Shown here in pieces: positions 12,501 to 22,838 of a stretch of DNA of 64,000 bases. The translations under genes were made by a program, and so were the position numbers. The DNA is taken from assembly GCA_946122785.1 (NCBI GenBank), contig CAMGYJ010000011.1, positions 34,250,513 through 34,314,512 on the forward strand. The letters are read 5' to 3'. The notes under the pieces were generated by a model, which made no database searches, had not been told where the DNA came from, and saw nothing but the letters and a program-made list of their open reading frames with translations. The DNA is from Linum tenue. Taxonomy: Eukaryota > Streptophyta > Magnoliopsida > Malpighiales > Linaceae. How positions within the stretch are numbered: position 1 is the stretch's first letter; every line of letters starts with the position of its first letter.

Positions 12501-13495
12501 ACTCCAGATCTCCAGTCATGTGATTACTGCAACCACAATCCACCATCCAGGGAAGCTGTGACTTTTGCTCACCATCCAAGCATGATAAGGCCACCATATT
12601 GCTTTCTTCATTTTTGGTGCCGCTTGACTCGCCTTCTTCTTGCTTGTTCTGGAATCATCAATCTCTTTGGTAGTGGTTTTGAATTTTGCACTGGGTGCAC
12701 TTGAATCTGCAATCTTTTGTTGCATGATCTGCCTTTTTACAAATTATGCAACTCAAGCAGGTGTTGCCCGATTTTTTCTCTTGATAATTTTGTTGTTGTT
12801 TCCTCTGTAATTGGATCTTCCTCTTCCTTGTGAGTTTCCCCCTCTCCCACCTTGCTCAGATTTGGCATTTACTTTCCGTCATGTTGACTTTTGACTGGAA
12901 AGCTTGCTCCAATGGTGGTTTGGTTAAGCGACTCATTCTTTGCTCGTATTCTACAAGTGAGCCCATCAACTCGCTCATTGGTAGATTTTCCAAATCTTTG
13001 GTTTCTTTTATGACAACAACAATATGCTCGAACTTTGATGATAAACTGCGCAGAATTCTATCCACGATTTTTCTTTCTTCCGTGACATTACCAGTTGCTT
13101 TGATCTGGTTGACTTTCTCCGCCACACGCGAATGAAAGTCTTTGATGGTGTCGGTTTCCTTCATCATCAAGTTGTCGAAATGGCGCCATAAACTTTGCCG
13201 CCTGATGGAGATCGCCTTTTCAGAACCTTGAAATTGTTCATCAAGACATCCCAAGCTACTTTAGCCTTTTAGATGCCATAGATTCTTGGGTAAATTGATT
13301 TGCTCACTGCTTGATGAATAATTCTCAAGGCACTGGCATTTTGCTTGGCATTCTCCTTATACTTCTTTGTTTGCTTGTCTGGGCGCTTCTTGGAGTCTTC
13401 ATCATCTTCCTCTGGATTTTCATAGCCATCTTGGACTATATTCCACAGATCTTGTGAGATGAAAATCGGCTCCATTTGGGCACTCTAGTACTCGT
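9541..13495 (-). pseudogene. Broken copia gag-pol
   Basis: Minus-strand fragments in different frames line up in copia order: Gag (13475-12856, UBN2-like, containing IVDRILRSLSSKFEHIV); protease around 12597-12169 with VDCGCSNHMTGD, where the usual Ser of the DSG triad reads Cys; the integrase core (12036-11578) with VHADICGP, RTDCEGEF and NGVAERKNR; the integrase tail (11587-11207); reverse transcriptase pieces (11007-10663 and 10414-10106) and RNase H (9930-9541) with STEAEYIGA and CDNMSAI. At least five frame breaks separate them, so no polyprotein can be made. Confidence 0.9.
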
Positions 13496-13652
13496 ACAAT
13501 TCTCCATCGAAAATGGGCATATGATTAGAAGATGTAGCAAACATGGTGTTTGAGAAACTTTTTGTCATGGATTTTTAGAAGATTTGTGTAGGCTAGAAAT
13601 TTAGGGGGGGGGGGTTGAGAGGATAGAAGGGAATTAGCTCTGATACCAAATT

Positions 13653-14227
13653 TGTTGGGTATTAGTGGAAGTAATGGTAATATTGGATCAAGACAAAGGA
13701 AACAATTAATGTTTAATCACTCAATTTATGATTCACTCAAAACAAACAAGGCCTTAGTATTGGTTATTATTGTGAACTCAAAAATAATGAGAACATAGGG
13801 CACGACTTGGTTTCTTTCTTTCTAAATGCCCATGCTTCTACCGACACACTTCACAAGCTTTATATTGCTTGTTTTTAGATCAAGCTAGCTCTTCCCCAAT
13901 CCATATGTACAACATATACATATAATTGAAGGAAAAATTAATTACTTGGCCCATGGCTAAATGCTTTGTCTTCCTTCCAATCCACTTCCACGGCCGTAGC
14001 ACATGTATGAAGAAATGACCATTCATTGGTCCATGCAATTTATACTATGCATGATCCTTGTCTTTCAAGTTGTGATATGGTGGTTTATGGAGACTCATAA
14101 TTCAGCTTATTATTTGGTGGTTATACTTCTCGCCACACCAGCTTTGAGGCTCCACTTTGATTAATTGAGTTTTGGGCTGCCATGTGAAGTGTTTAGATGT
14201 AGACTTATTGCAAATTAGCAATCAACA
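13653..14227 (-). repeat. 5' LTR of the decayed copia element
   Basis: This is a 575-bp copy of 8962-9533. Next to it inside the element lies the primer binding site, read TGGTATCAGAGC on the minus strand. A G-run of about ten bases lies near 13604-13613 in the leader. Confidence 0.9.
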
Positions 14228-14232
14228 GAAAC

Positions 14233-15460
14233 GACACGCCGATTACTAACTCTTGGCCTGCTGAAGAGGAACTTTTTTGAGATGGAAATATGGGCACGTA
14301 TTATAGATATTCCTGGGAGCTATAGAAACAGAGGGATGGTAGAAAAGTTGGCAACAAGGTTGGGAAGATTCTTACTTTTTATGAATGGAAATTAGGTATC
14401 TGGGTACATTCATGAGAATCCGACTAACAAAAGATATTAACAAGCCAATGCAAAAAGGAATCAAACTGGAAATTGGAGGGCAGGTACAAGAGTTTGAAGT
14501 GAAATGTGAGAGGCTACCTACATTTTGTTATGATTGTGGAATGATAGGTCATCCTAAAAGATATTGCAGAGTGCATGACCCAAATAAAGAGGATGCTTAT
14601 GGACATTAGATAAAGGTAGGACATTACCAAGGGGCCCAGTACGATCAAGAGATGAGAAGGAAAAAGAGATGAACTTATGAAACATGATATGTAAGAAATA
14701 TGTTGAAACATCAATGGGAAAGAACAAGTGCTCACCAAAATTCTAAAACCCCATTACCTTTCCAAATTCCAACTTCAGGGATGACTTAGACGGAGAAGCT
14801 AATGCGAAATAGAGAGAAGGAGATAGCTAGAAAGATTGGTCTGAAGGACACATATGAAAGAGAGATCTCGACAGATAAAGTTTGGATACAAAAGAAGCTC
14901 TGGCAAGTGGTGCAACCCCTAATCCGAAGAAGTTAAGGAGAGGAGACCCCACGAAGAGAACAAAAATGGGAAGAAAGAGGGCATACCGCTAGAGAAGACA
15001 TGGGATCTGAGTTTTAATATCATAAGCAATGAGGGAGGAGAACAAGAGAAAATAAAAGTTGGTTCATGGAATCGACAAAAACAAACTAAAGAAATAGCAA
15101 AAATAAAGTAAATAAGTTCAATGGGTGGAGCAAAAAGAGAGGCAGTGATGGTGCAAGTGGTTAAAACTACTCTAAGCGGGCAAGAAGGGAAAGAGATAGA
15201 ACATAAGAAACACAAAAATGGACATGGATATGGATGGCAAAGAGGCGGACCTTGCTATGAGCAAGGCCACCCAACCCAATGAGTGTGTGTAGCTTTAAAT
15301 GTCAGTTTTGGGGAGTACCACGACAGTTAATAGATTAGCGGGATTACGTCATGCTAAAAAACCCTACCAATAATGTTTTGTTACAGAAACAAAAAAAAAA
15401 TACAGAAACATGAATGGGAAGAAGTGATACGGGACTTGGGCCGGATAAATGGTAAGCAGT
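14233..15460 (+). pseudogene. LINE fragment: ORF1 zinc-knuckle region and start of the ORF2 endonuclease
   Basis: Plus-strand translations match plant L1-type LINE proteins. Around 14290-14390 the frame gives EIWARIIDIPGSYRNRG, the DUF4283-type region. At 14385-14609 a frame carries FCYDCGMIGHPKRYC, a CCHC knuckle. Around 15300-15400 fragments such as VNRLAGLRHAKKP and FVTETKK resemble the start of the endonuclease domain (nominally GLGNPRTV...L.ETK). Frames are broken throughout. The fragment ends where hAT sequence begins; the missing middle and the reverse transcriptase resume at about 30676. Confidence 0.75.
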
Positions 15461-15469
15461 TGCAGCCAT

Positions 15470-16140
15470 GATTTAAAGTTCGGGGGCCAAAAATAATAAT
15501 TTTAAAAGTACATAACGTTTCTTGATATCTATAAAATCACTCAAAATAGCATCTGAACTAAAACTTTTAGCTATCATTAGTCCAATGTAAATAAATAAAC
15601 TATCAGCAAGAAAATCATCTTCATTTTGTTTCGCAATCTATTCTTCACTATCTTCATAGCTGAAAATGCATGTTCGCCTATAGCAGTGGAAACTAGAAGA
15701 GTTAGAAGAAGATGAATCAGCCTATCAATAAGGTTGTCTTCATTAGCCAGCCCTGTCTTTGATAACTCCTTACACAGATCAACAATAGATGATAGCTTAT
15801 CCAAAGAAGGATAATTAGGAATATTAACCCGAAACATCTTCAACTAGAACTCCAATGTATCAATGTCATCCTCTGTGAAATCAAGAGGATAATACTCTCT
15901 TTCAAGCTTGCAAATAGAAAATGTCAAATATTTATATTTATCTCTAGGATTCAAACTCGAGCTAAGTTTCACGGTTCAACCACTTTATTATTGAATCTTG
16001 ATCCCAATTCTGTCATTTGAACATCAATAGTAGCATTGAACACATCATAATGATAATGATGTTCATTTGTAGCATATCGTTTTCTAATAGATTGACCTCT
16101 AAAAATGGAGCACTAAGATCAAGAACCTTAATATCATAAT
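15470..16140 (-). pseudogene. hAT (ZMYM/TTF-type) transposase, C-terminal part
   Basis: The minus-strand frame at 15843-15577 reads the hAT dimerisation region, including LIHLLLTLLVSTAIGEHAFS followed by AMKIVKNRLRNKM. Upstream, around 16140-16040, the frame gives YDIKVLDLSAPF, another conserved hAT block. It is the downstream half of the transposase whose upstream half is at 29048-30660; the Athila element sits between them. Stops and frameshifts make it non-functional. The GGGGGCC near 15480 may be near the element terminus. Confidence 0.82.
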
Positions 16141-16999
16141 ATGAAGAGGCTCTAACAACCTAATCAGATTCTATCTATCTCAGGTTGAAGCAGAAATTGA
16201 GACAAGCTGATCAGACTCAAATCAATTCATGAAACATGCGTCATTCGATTAAAATCAAACAATAATATCATCCCAAGTCATTACAATCAAATCCCTAACA
16301 CAAGGAACTAGGGTTCTTCATACCCAAGTGAGAGAAAGGTTCTACTCCATAGAGAGAGAAGAGGAAACAAGAATCGGATTAGTCATACTCATAACGATGA
16401 GGATAATCTGCTCCGGGACGATGATTTTCACTCCTATGACGATCTCCAGGCTCGATTTGATGAAATCCAGCTCTTAGACGGCTTCTAGGATGAGTTCTTC
16501 GCACTTTCTCTCTCTAGGGCTCTGTTTTTGCTCTCAAAACAGCATCCTCCCACTTTTTGCTCGGATTAGGTATTAAAACCGGCTTTCCCGAGTTGCACGG
16601 CCAGGTGCACGGTCGTGCACAACACAATTCTGGCCGTGCACCCCTAAAACGCACCGTTCCACTTATTCGGCCTTCATCCACCTTGCACGGCCAGGCGCAC
16701 GGCCGTGCAAGCTTCAAGCCTGCCCGTGCATGGCCTCGACATGAGGTGCACGGCCAAATGGCTAAAGTGCACGGCCGTGCAGCCTCCTGGTCTGCCCGTG
16801 CACTCCCCAAAAAGCTCGCTCTTCGTCCGTTCTTCGTCCAATCGACCCCAGACTCGCTCCTAAGCCTTCATTCACGTACTAGGACCTGAAATAACACAAA
16901 CAAGCACAACCTAGCGTGAAATCGGCCTAAAACACGAGAATCAACACCTCAAACGGTGTAAGTATGAGGGTAAAAACATGTGTAAATGACGGTCAATCA
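16141..16999 (-). repeat. 3' LTR of the Athila-type element, lacking 485 bp
   Basis: It matches 27719-28558 from ATGAAGAGGCTC to GACGGTCAATCA, with scattered small indels. The TG-end portion equivalent to 27234-27718 is absent; the sequence instead abuts the ATAAT duplication. The part at 16590-16805 holds several GCACGGCC/GGCCGTGC palindromic motifs. The polypurine tract on the minus strand (GTGTGGGGGAGTT) lies just inside. Confidence 0.88.
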
Positions 17000-18859
17000 A
17001 ACTCCCCCACACTTAACCGTTTGCTTGTCCCCAAGCAAACCAAGTCAGACACTAAGTAAGCTTACATATTTCAATCAACCAACATTGGGGACAAGTCATA
17101 AAGGCACAGAACACGTGAATCGCACTGGTTTTCAAACATCAATACATGCACAACCTCAATAACAACCTGGACAACCACCACAAAGGACATTCGAGTGCAG
17201 CAAACCGAGTAAAGGAAGAGTCCCCCTTCTGTTCACTGGCCAACCTAGACTTGATTCAACCACTTACTCAAAACAGTCAACTCATGCATCCAACTCAAAA
17301 CATCAGAATAGAGACCGAGCAATCTAGGTCCTCACCGGGGTACAAGAGCATATAGAAAATGAAAATGAATCACTCACTCTCGACCAGTGGGGCCAGGACA
17401 ATTTGATGCGAAAGATGCGCATGCTATTTCTCTCAATCCTATCATCTCTTCACCATGATGGCAGCCTCTAAATGTTAGAGTTCACATATGGGGTGTCACC
17501 ACTAACTAATCAGGAGGTCTTAGACACAGGTTCAAATGACTGGCTAGGGTCTTGGACATGGGGAAAAGGCCTTTTAGGTGGTGGAAGTATTCATAGCAAA
17601 AGGTTCCACATTTCCCAAACACACAAACACAATCAACAACCCGGTATTTTCTTTCTGCTATCCTGCATTACTCAATATCTTAAGAGCACAAGAGCGAAGG
17701 AGGCATAAACCTCAGCATTTCCAAGCCAGACTGCTAAGAAACACTACTTACTGGGCATTATTCAGATTTTTTGTAGTGGCTCTCTTTTGCTTTCAATTTT
17801 TTCTTTGTTTTCCTTTTATTTTTCTTTTCATTTCTTAAGAGAGCCACCACTTCTGCATAAATTTCAAACACCTGCCCAACTTTTAAGCACTACCTCCAAC
17901 ACTCACATAGACTTAAGCAGAACAGCAGAGAATATGTAAAAACCACTCTGTGGAACCTTCTAAAAGATGCAACAAGGGTGATTTTTTTCATTATAGACCA
18001 AAAGAAAGGATAACACACGGCTCAAAGGGGCTGACTAGGGGATATGACACATCAGGACAGTCAATTTTGGGCGTGGGCTAATCCTATGCCCCCATCATCT
18101 TAGCTAGTGACAACGTGAATGCTACACATCATGGAAGAGGGATCTATCGCACAAGAAAGAAACGAGCAGGCTCAAATCTCACATGGCTACCTATATGCTC
18201 TATCTCACATTCTGATACCCTGAACTAGATGCATAAACGACTGTCAAGAACAAGTAATCAGATCAAGTCACAGTTGGCAAGCAAACAGTTGAAAAACTGA
18301 ACCCCTACATCGTTCTACTGCACCTCTCAGTCCTCATCATAGGTTGTCCTAGTCGCAAACAGGTTGTCATGCATTAATCCGAAAACCAATCAATTCATCC
18401 ATCAAAACACAGTGCCAATATGATCAACAGCAGTACTTGGAGCCCTCAAATCGTAAGATTCGGACAGTGGACTAGGCTCCAAGCACCATCAAAAATATTC
18501 CAACCGATACAGAACATCCCCCCCACACTTAAGCACGACATTGCCCTCAATGGAGTAGAGGGAAAGATAAGGGGAACGATGTTACCGGGTAAGAACACTG
18601 CTGGGGGACTGGAAGTGGACCAGTCAGCGAGAAGCGAACGGGGAAGTGGTCAATACTGCACAAATCGAACATCAGAAACACTAGCACACTGGCGTTAGGG
18701 ATAAGTGTTAGCCCAGACGGCTACATCAAACCACAAAGGGAAAACCAAAAACAAAAACAACCGACACTAAGGTCAAGCTCCGCACACATGGAGCAAACAC
18801 TCAAAAGTCTAACAAAAACAAACAAGAACAAACACACTGAGACGGGCAACGAGTACAGC
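17000..18859 (-). other. Non-coding spacer between the extra ORF and the 3' LTR of the Athila-type element
   Basis: This 1.9-kb stretch contains no convincing reading frame on either strand. It carries the 3' polypurine tract next to the LTR and a second copy of the same motif (minus strand TTAAGTGTGGGGG) at 18520-18532. Long post-ORF spacers are usual in Athila/Tat elements. Confidence 0.7.
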
Positions 18860-20233
18860 CTACTCATCGCCAAGATCGTTGAAGTCGATGTCATCCATGA
18901 ATGCATCATCACCAGCAGCGCCAGCCGCGCCGTCATGTGGAGGGGAGTCATCCCAGGGAGTCCTCCAGACAGGTGGCTCGCCCGGAACCAGCTGAAGCAG
19001 GTGCTGCTGAACCTCCTGCATGCGCCGGGAGCGGCGCTTCTCCCGCTCGATATGGGCGAGAGTCACGCCCTGCTGAGCCTGGATCGTGTCCAGCCTGTGC
19101 CGGTACTCGGCCTGATCTGCCGCGTACTGCTGCTGGAACTGCATCTGCTGGTCAAGGAGCAGCTGGTTCTGGATCCTCAGCTGCTCGAACTGCTGGGTGA
19201 AGTAGTCCTGGCCCTGGAAAGTGGAGCTGCCACCCCCAAAATGGAAGTCAGTCTGTGGGGGATCATCAGCAGCATCCGCAGCAGCATCCACAGTAGCATC
19301 CACCTCATCGGGGTCCACCTCCTCGTCAGCCTCCTCGTCAGCCTCCTCCTCGGGCTCCGCGGGGATAGGGGGCTCCAGAAATCCCTCGACCCACTGAACA
19401 CCGTTCCTCTCCCGCAACAGCAGCATCTTCTTGATTGTCGCGCTGCCAAAGATGGGGGTCTCCCCCTCCTTGGTGCACCCCTGCAGTGAGAGGCCGAAGA
19501 AGGTAACCAGGCGGGTGATGAGGGGGGCGCAGTGGAGGCTCTTCAGCTCTGTGGCCGTCTTCTCGAATGTCTTGGCCACCACCGAACCCAGGTGGAGAGG
19601 ATGGCGGCGCTGGCGGATCGAATCGAGGAAGTACAGGGGCCTCTTCGTGATGTGGCCGGCGCTGTCATATGCAGGAGTGTAAGACTTCGCCAGTAGGTGG
19701 TGGAGAAGTCGGTACTCGATCCGCAGGGTAGCTGCCTTCGTCCTTCCAGACTTGAAAGGACGCGTCTGGCCAGGCTGAGCCAGGCTGGTGTACAGCCTCT
19801 TGAAGTCCACCTCCGGTGGCTCAGTAGCCTCGGTGACGTAGTCCCGACTGTCGTCGAGGTCGAGGTCGAGAGCCTTAGCCAGCTCGTGATAGCTCAAGGA
19901 CCGGGGGACACCACCCAGCCTGAATTGGACGGCTGTACTGTCATGGTATCTGGTCGTGGCGTTGTGCTTGAAAGTGGTGTAGAACTCCCACACCGGCTCG
20001 TAGTAGACCGTCTCGCAGATCTGGAACAGACGGCGCCAGGCAGTGTTGGCGACCATGGCGGAAATCTGCTCGCAGCAGTGCAGTTCCCGAAACTCCCGTT
20101 TGGACCAGCAATGGTGGGCGCCAAACGGGGTTTCCGCGACTTTCTTGAAGCGCTCTCCGGTGGAGCCCCTCCTGAGATCCCGGATGAACGGGTGCTGGAA
20201 ATTAGGTTGTGCCATCGCCCTGCAAAACAACAA
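18860..20233 (-). CDS. Extra ORF after pol, ATHILA ORF1-like protein
   Basis: An intact frame of 457 codons; the second ATG (20215, MAQPNFQHP) has the better start context. Residues 60-260 resemble the plant ATHILA retrotransposon ORF1 family: AVQFRLGGVPRSLSYHELAK, then ALDLDLD, then RIEYRLLHHLLAK, then the LITRLVTFFGLSL block. The rest is an acidic stretch (EEEADEEADEEVDPDEVD) followed by a Gln-rich probable coiled coil (QFEQLRIQNQLLLDQQMQFQ) and an acidic tail. It lies on the same strand as pol, about 1.3 kb beyond integrase, where Athila elements carry an env-position ORF. I see no clear signal peptide or membrane segment. A possible splice acceptor (TTGTTTTGCAG) sits just upstream of the ATG. 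Its role is unknown. Confidence 0.8.
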   Translation of the reverse strand: MLFCRAMAQPNFQHPFIRDLRRGSTGERFKKVAETPFGAHHCWSKREFRELHCCEQISAMVANTAWRRLFQICETVYYEPVWEFYTTFKHNATTRYHDSTAVQFRLGGVPRSLSYHELAKALDLDLDDSRDYVTEATEPPEVDFKRLYTSLAQPGQTRPFKSGRTKAATLRIEYRLLHHLLAKSYTPAYDSAGHITKRPLYFLDSIRQRRHPLHLGSVVAKTFEKTATELKSLHCAPLITRLVTFFGLSLQGCTKEGETPIFGSATIKKMLLLRERNGVQWVEGFLEPPIPAEPEEEADEEADEEVDPDEVDATVDAAADAADDPPQTDFHFGGGSSTFQGQDYFTQQFEQLRIQNQLLLDQQMQFQQQYAADQAEYRHRLDTIQAQQGVTLAHIEREKRRSRRMQEVQQHLLQLVPGEPPVWRTPWDDSPPHDGAAGAAGDDAFMDDIDFNDLGDE

Positions 20234-21029
20234 CCCAAAGTGGAACCAAAAGAGCCAAAGAAAAGGTCAAGCCCACCCCCACACTTAAGAACAGAAAGCA
20301 ACCGAACCATGGTTTCATCCATAGTTCGGGGGTCAAAAACTCGATAAATCAAGCATAATCTGGGTGGGGGTGCACATTCACAAGAAAGTAGGCAACTCAA
20401 GGTTCATATCCATAGCAAATACACCCACAAACTACATCATTAAGGGCCCCAACCGGTGGCCACAACATGGCATGGAAAACAGGCATTTCATCGAACACCT
20501 TGTGTGCACTATTAAGTTAAGCATGAAATTTGCCAAATGCTTGCACACAAGGGCTCAAACAAGCAAATGGGACATTGCCCAACACAATTCAATCACATCC
20601 CATGCATTCCCCTCAATCAATTTCACACAAATCACAGGAGTCAATAAGATTCTCTAACATACACCCTACACACTCAATTCTCCACAATTAACATAGTTAG
20701 GGACAAAATCAAACCTGGAGACTCAAGTAGAGGTGTAGGGGATGATGAGGGGATGACAAGGGAGTCGACGAAATGCCGAAAATCTGGCCGGAAATGCTCG
20801 TCGGAGCCTCGCCGGATTCTCGCCGGAAATCGCCTCCGGCGACAAAAATGTCGCCCAAACTCGCTCAAACTCGGGGGATAGGCCGCTTTGGGTGTAGAAA
20901 GAGTGGGTTTTGTGTTGGTTTGGTGAAAAAAGTACACAAAGTGGCCGGAAAAATCAAAATAGGTAGGTTTGGCGCGGTTTTCCGGCGAGGGGGAGAGGTT
21001 TCCGGCGAGAAAAATTTGGGATTCTGACC
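20234..21029 (-). other. Spacer upstream of the extra ORF
   Basis: I see no supported coding sequence here. The stretch holds a third copy of the minus-strand TTAAGTGTGGGGG motif (20276-20288) and, around 20770-20870 and 20985-21010, several CCGGCG-rich repeats. On the element's sense strand it lies between the palindrome array with its TATA-like motif and the ORF, where an mRNA leader would be expected if an internal promoter is used. Confidence 0.5.
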
Positions 21030-21400
21030 ACAATGGCCGTGCACGGCCATTTATAGAGCCCGTGCCTCGGCTGCACGGGCAGAGGCACACGGCCGTGCAC
21101 CTTGGATTTTTGCCCGTGCAGGCCGACACGGCCTGGCCGAGGGTGTTGCACGGCCGTGCACAATGCACATTTGGCCGTGCAACTAGCGCCGAGAGCTCGC
21201 ACGGCCAGGGGGTGGTACCCGCACGGCCGTGCGAGGTGATATGCTGCCCGTGCAAGGCTGCACGGCCTGGCCGAGGGTGCTGCACGGCCGTGCACAACGC
21301 GCTTTTGGCCGTGCACTCCTGGCCGAGAGCTCGCACGGCCAGGCCAGGCTAGGTGCACGGCCGTGCAAGTTGATTTTCTGGCCGTGCACCTTGCTGGGGT
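21030..21400. repeat. Array of GCACGGCCGTGC palindromes
   Basis: At least ten copies or half-copies of GCACGGCC or GGCCGTGC occur in 370 bp, several joined into perfect palindromes such as TTGCACGGCCGTGCA (near 21148) and CTGCACGGCCGTGCA (near 21281). Further copies are TGCCCGTGCA and CACGGCCTGG variants. A TATA-like element (minus strand CTCTATAAATGG, about 21047-21058) sits at the downstream edge. The same motif family occurs in both LTRs (16590-16805 and 28165-28370). The apparent ORFs across it are translations of the repeat, not genes. Confidence 0.85.
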
Positions 21401-21572
21401 CCCGAAATCAACCTGTTTTCACTAAAAAACGACACGTGACTCCGGATCAACGTCTCAAGACTCAAAAACACACAAAATCAAAGGAAAAAGAGTAAGAAAA
21501 TGCAAACCTCGGTGGGGTTGCCTCCCCACAAGCGCTTCTTTACCGTCTTTTAGCTGGACGCCAGTAGAGGAA

Positions 21573-22838
21573 CTAAGGGTCCTCGAGCTTGATCAGCAGC
21601 TCTGCGCGCTCGACAACACCTCCCAAGTACAACTTTAGGAGGTGGCCATTCACCTTAAATGGCTCGGTTTGAGCATTGCTGATCTCCACCGCACCATGCG
21701 GGAAAACTTGGGTCACCGTGAAAGGACCCGACCACCTAGAACGGAGCTTGCCCGGAAAGAGTTTCAGGCGTGCATTAAAGAGCAGAACACGATCACCTAC
21801 CTGAAACTCCTTCGGGCCTCTCAACCTAGCGTCGTGAAGACGCTTGGTGCGCTCTTTGTAGAGCAGGGTGTTCTCGTAGGCGTGGTAACGCCACTCCTCC
21901 AACTCCAGCAGCTGCAGCTTACGTTCTGTACCTGCAACACTCAAATCCATGTTTAGCAGCTTAATGGCCCAAAAGGCCTTGTGCTCTAGCTCTACCGGCA
22001 AATGGCACGCCTTCCCATAGACAAGTCTATAGGGAGAAGTGCCAATCGGGTTCTTATAGGCAGTCCTATACGCCCAGAGAGCATCATCGAGCTTGGTGGA
22101 CCAATCCTTGCGGGACTGATCCACCGTCTTTTCAATTATACGTTTTAACTCCTGGTTCGTCAGCTCGGCCTGCCCATTTGACTGGGGGTGATAGGCCACC
22201 GACACCTGATGCTTAACGCCATAGCGAGAGAGGAGTTTAGTGAATTGCCCCTGAAAATGGGTTCCTCTATCACTAATAATGGCGCGAGGTGTCCCGAACC
22301 GGGCGAACAGCTGCTTCAGAAATGAGCAGACCCGTCTTGCATCATTGGTGGGCATGGCTTGAGCTTCTGCCCACCTCGAGACGTAGTCCACTGCAACCAA
22401 AATGTACAGATTGCCAAAAGATGGAGGGAATGGGCCCATGAAATCGATACCCCAAACATCAAAAATTTCACAAATAACAGATATATGTTGGGGCATCTCA
22501 TCCCGGGCAGAAATGTTACCTGACCTTTGGCAGCGGTCGCACTGGCGTGCGAAGGTGTCTGCATCCTTGAAGAGCGAGGGCCAATAGAAGCCCGACTGTA
22601 GCACCTTCCGCGCCGTGCGGGTGCCTCCATGATGACCGCTAGTGGGTCCTTCGTGACAGTGAGACAGGATGTCTCCCATCTCATGCTCCATGACACAGCG
22701 CCGGATCACGCCATCTGCTCCGATTCTGAAGAGGTAAGGATCCTCCCAGAAGTAGTGCTTCAGATCGGAGAAGAACTTGCGCTTCGCATGAGTAGCCATC
22801 CCCTTGGGTAACTGCTTGCCCCACCAGATAATTGGCAA
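21573..22838 (-). CDS. Ty3/gypsy integrase, uninterrupted segment
   Basis: An open frame of 421 codons covers the whole integrase. The N-terminal zinc finger has the HHCC order, seen as [13 protein letters not shown] and CDRCQ. The catalytic core shows the D,D35E residues in [16 protein letters not shown] and SNGQAEL. A C-terminal region with the [20 protein letters not shown] block and a chromodomain-less tail follows. Upstream (right) the frame is broken from RNase H, so the protein would need translation of a damaged polyprotein. The family match is to Athila/Tat integrases. Confidence 0.92.
   Translation of the reverse strand: MPIIWWGKQLPKGMATHAKRKFFSDLKHYFWEDPYLFRIGADGVIRRCVMEHEMGDILSHCHEGPTSGHHGGTRTARKVLQSGFYWPSLFKDADTFARQCDRCQRSGNISARDEMPQHISVICEIFDVWGIDFMGPFPPSFGNLYILVAVDYVSRWAEAQAMPTNDARRVCSFLKQLFARFGTPRAIISDRGTHFQGQFTKLLSRYGVKHQVSVAYHPQSNGQAELTNQELKRIIEKTVDQSRKDWSTKLDDALWAYRTAYKNPIGTSPYRLVYGKACHLPVELEHKAFWAIKLLNMDLSVAGTERKLQLLELEEWRYHAYENTLLYKERTKRLHDARLRGPKEFQVGDRVLLFNARLKLFPGKLRSRWSGPFTVTQVFPHGAVEISNAQTEPFKVNGHLLKLYLGGVVERAELLIKLEDP

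Larger units (their letters stand above)
8962..14227 (-). mobile_element. Decayed full-length Ty1/copia element
   Basis: Two LTRs of about 572-575 bp, starting TGTTGGGTATTAG and ending AGCAATCAACA, enclose a broken gag-pol on the minus strand. A primer binding site (GCTCTGATACCA on the plus strand, 13637-13648) and a polypurine tract (plus-strand CCCCCTCTT, 9534-9542) are in the right places. The LTRs differ at many positions and the coding region has many frameshifts, so this insertion is clearly older than the dimer to its left. The flanking bases CAAAC (8957-8961) and GAAAC (14228-14232) may be a decayed 5-bp target duplication. Confidence 0.9.

Noticed and set aside
16514..16889. Open frames on both strands rich in Ala, Arg, Cys and Pro-type repeats, again at 20674-21495 and 28066-28448
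   Set aside because: They are translations of the GCACGGCC palindrome repeats in LTRs and spacer; both strands are open because the repeat is palindromic.
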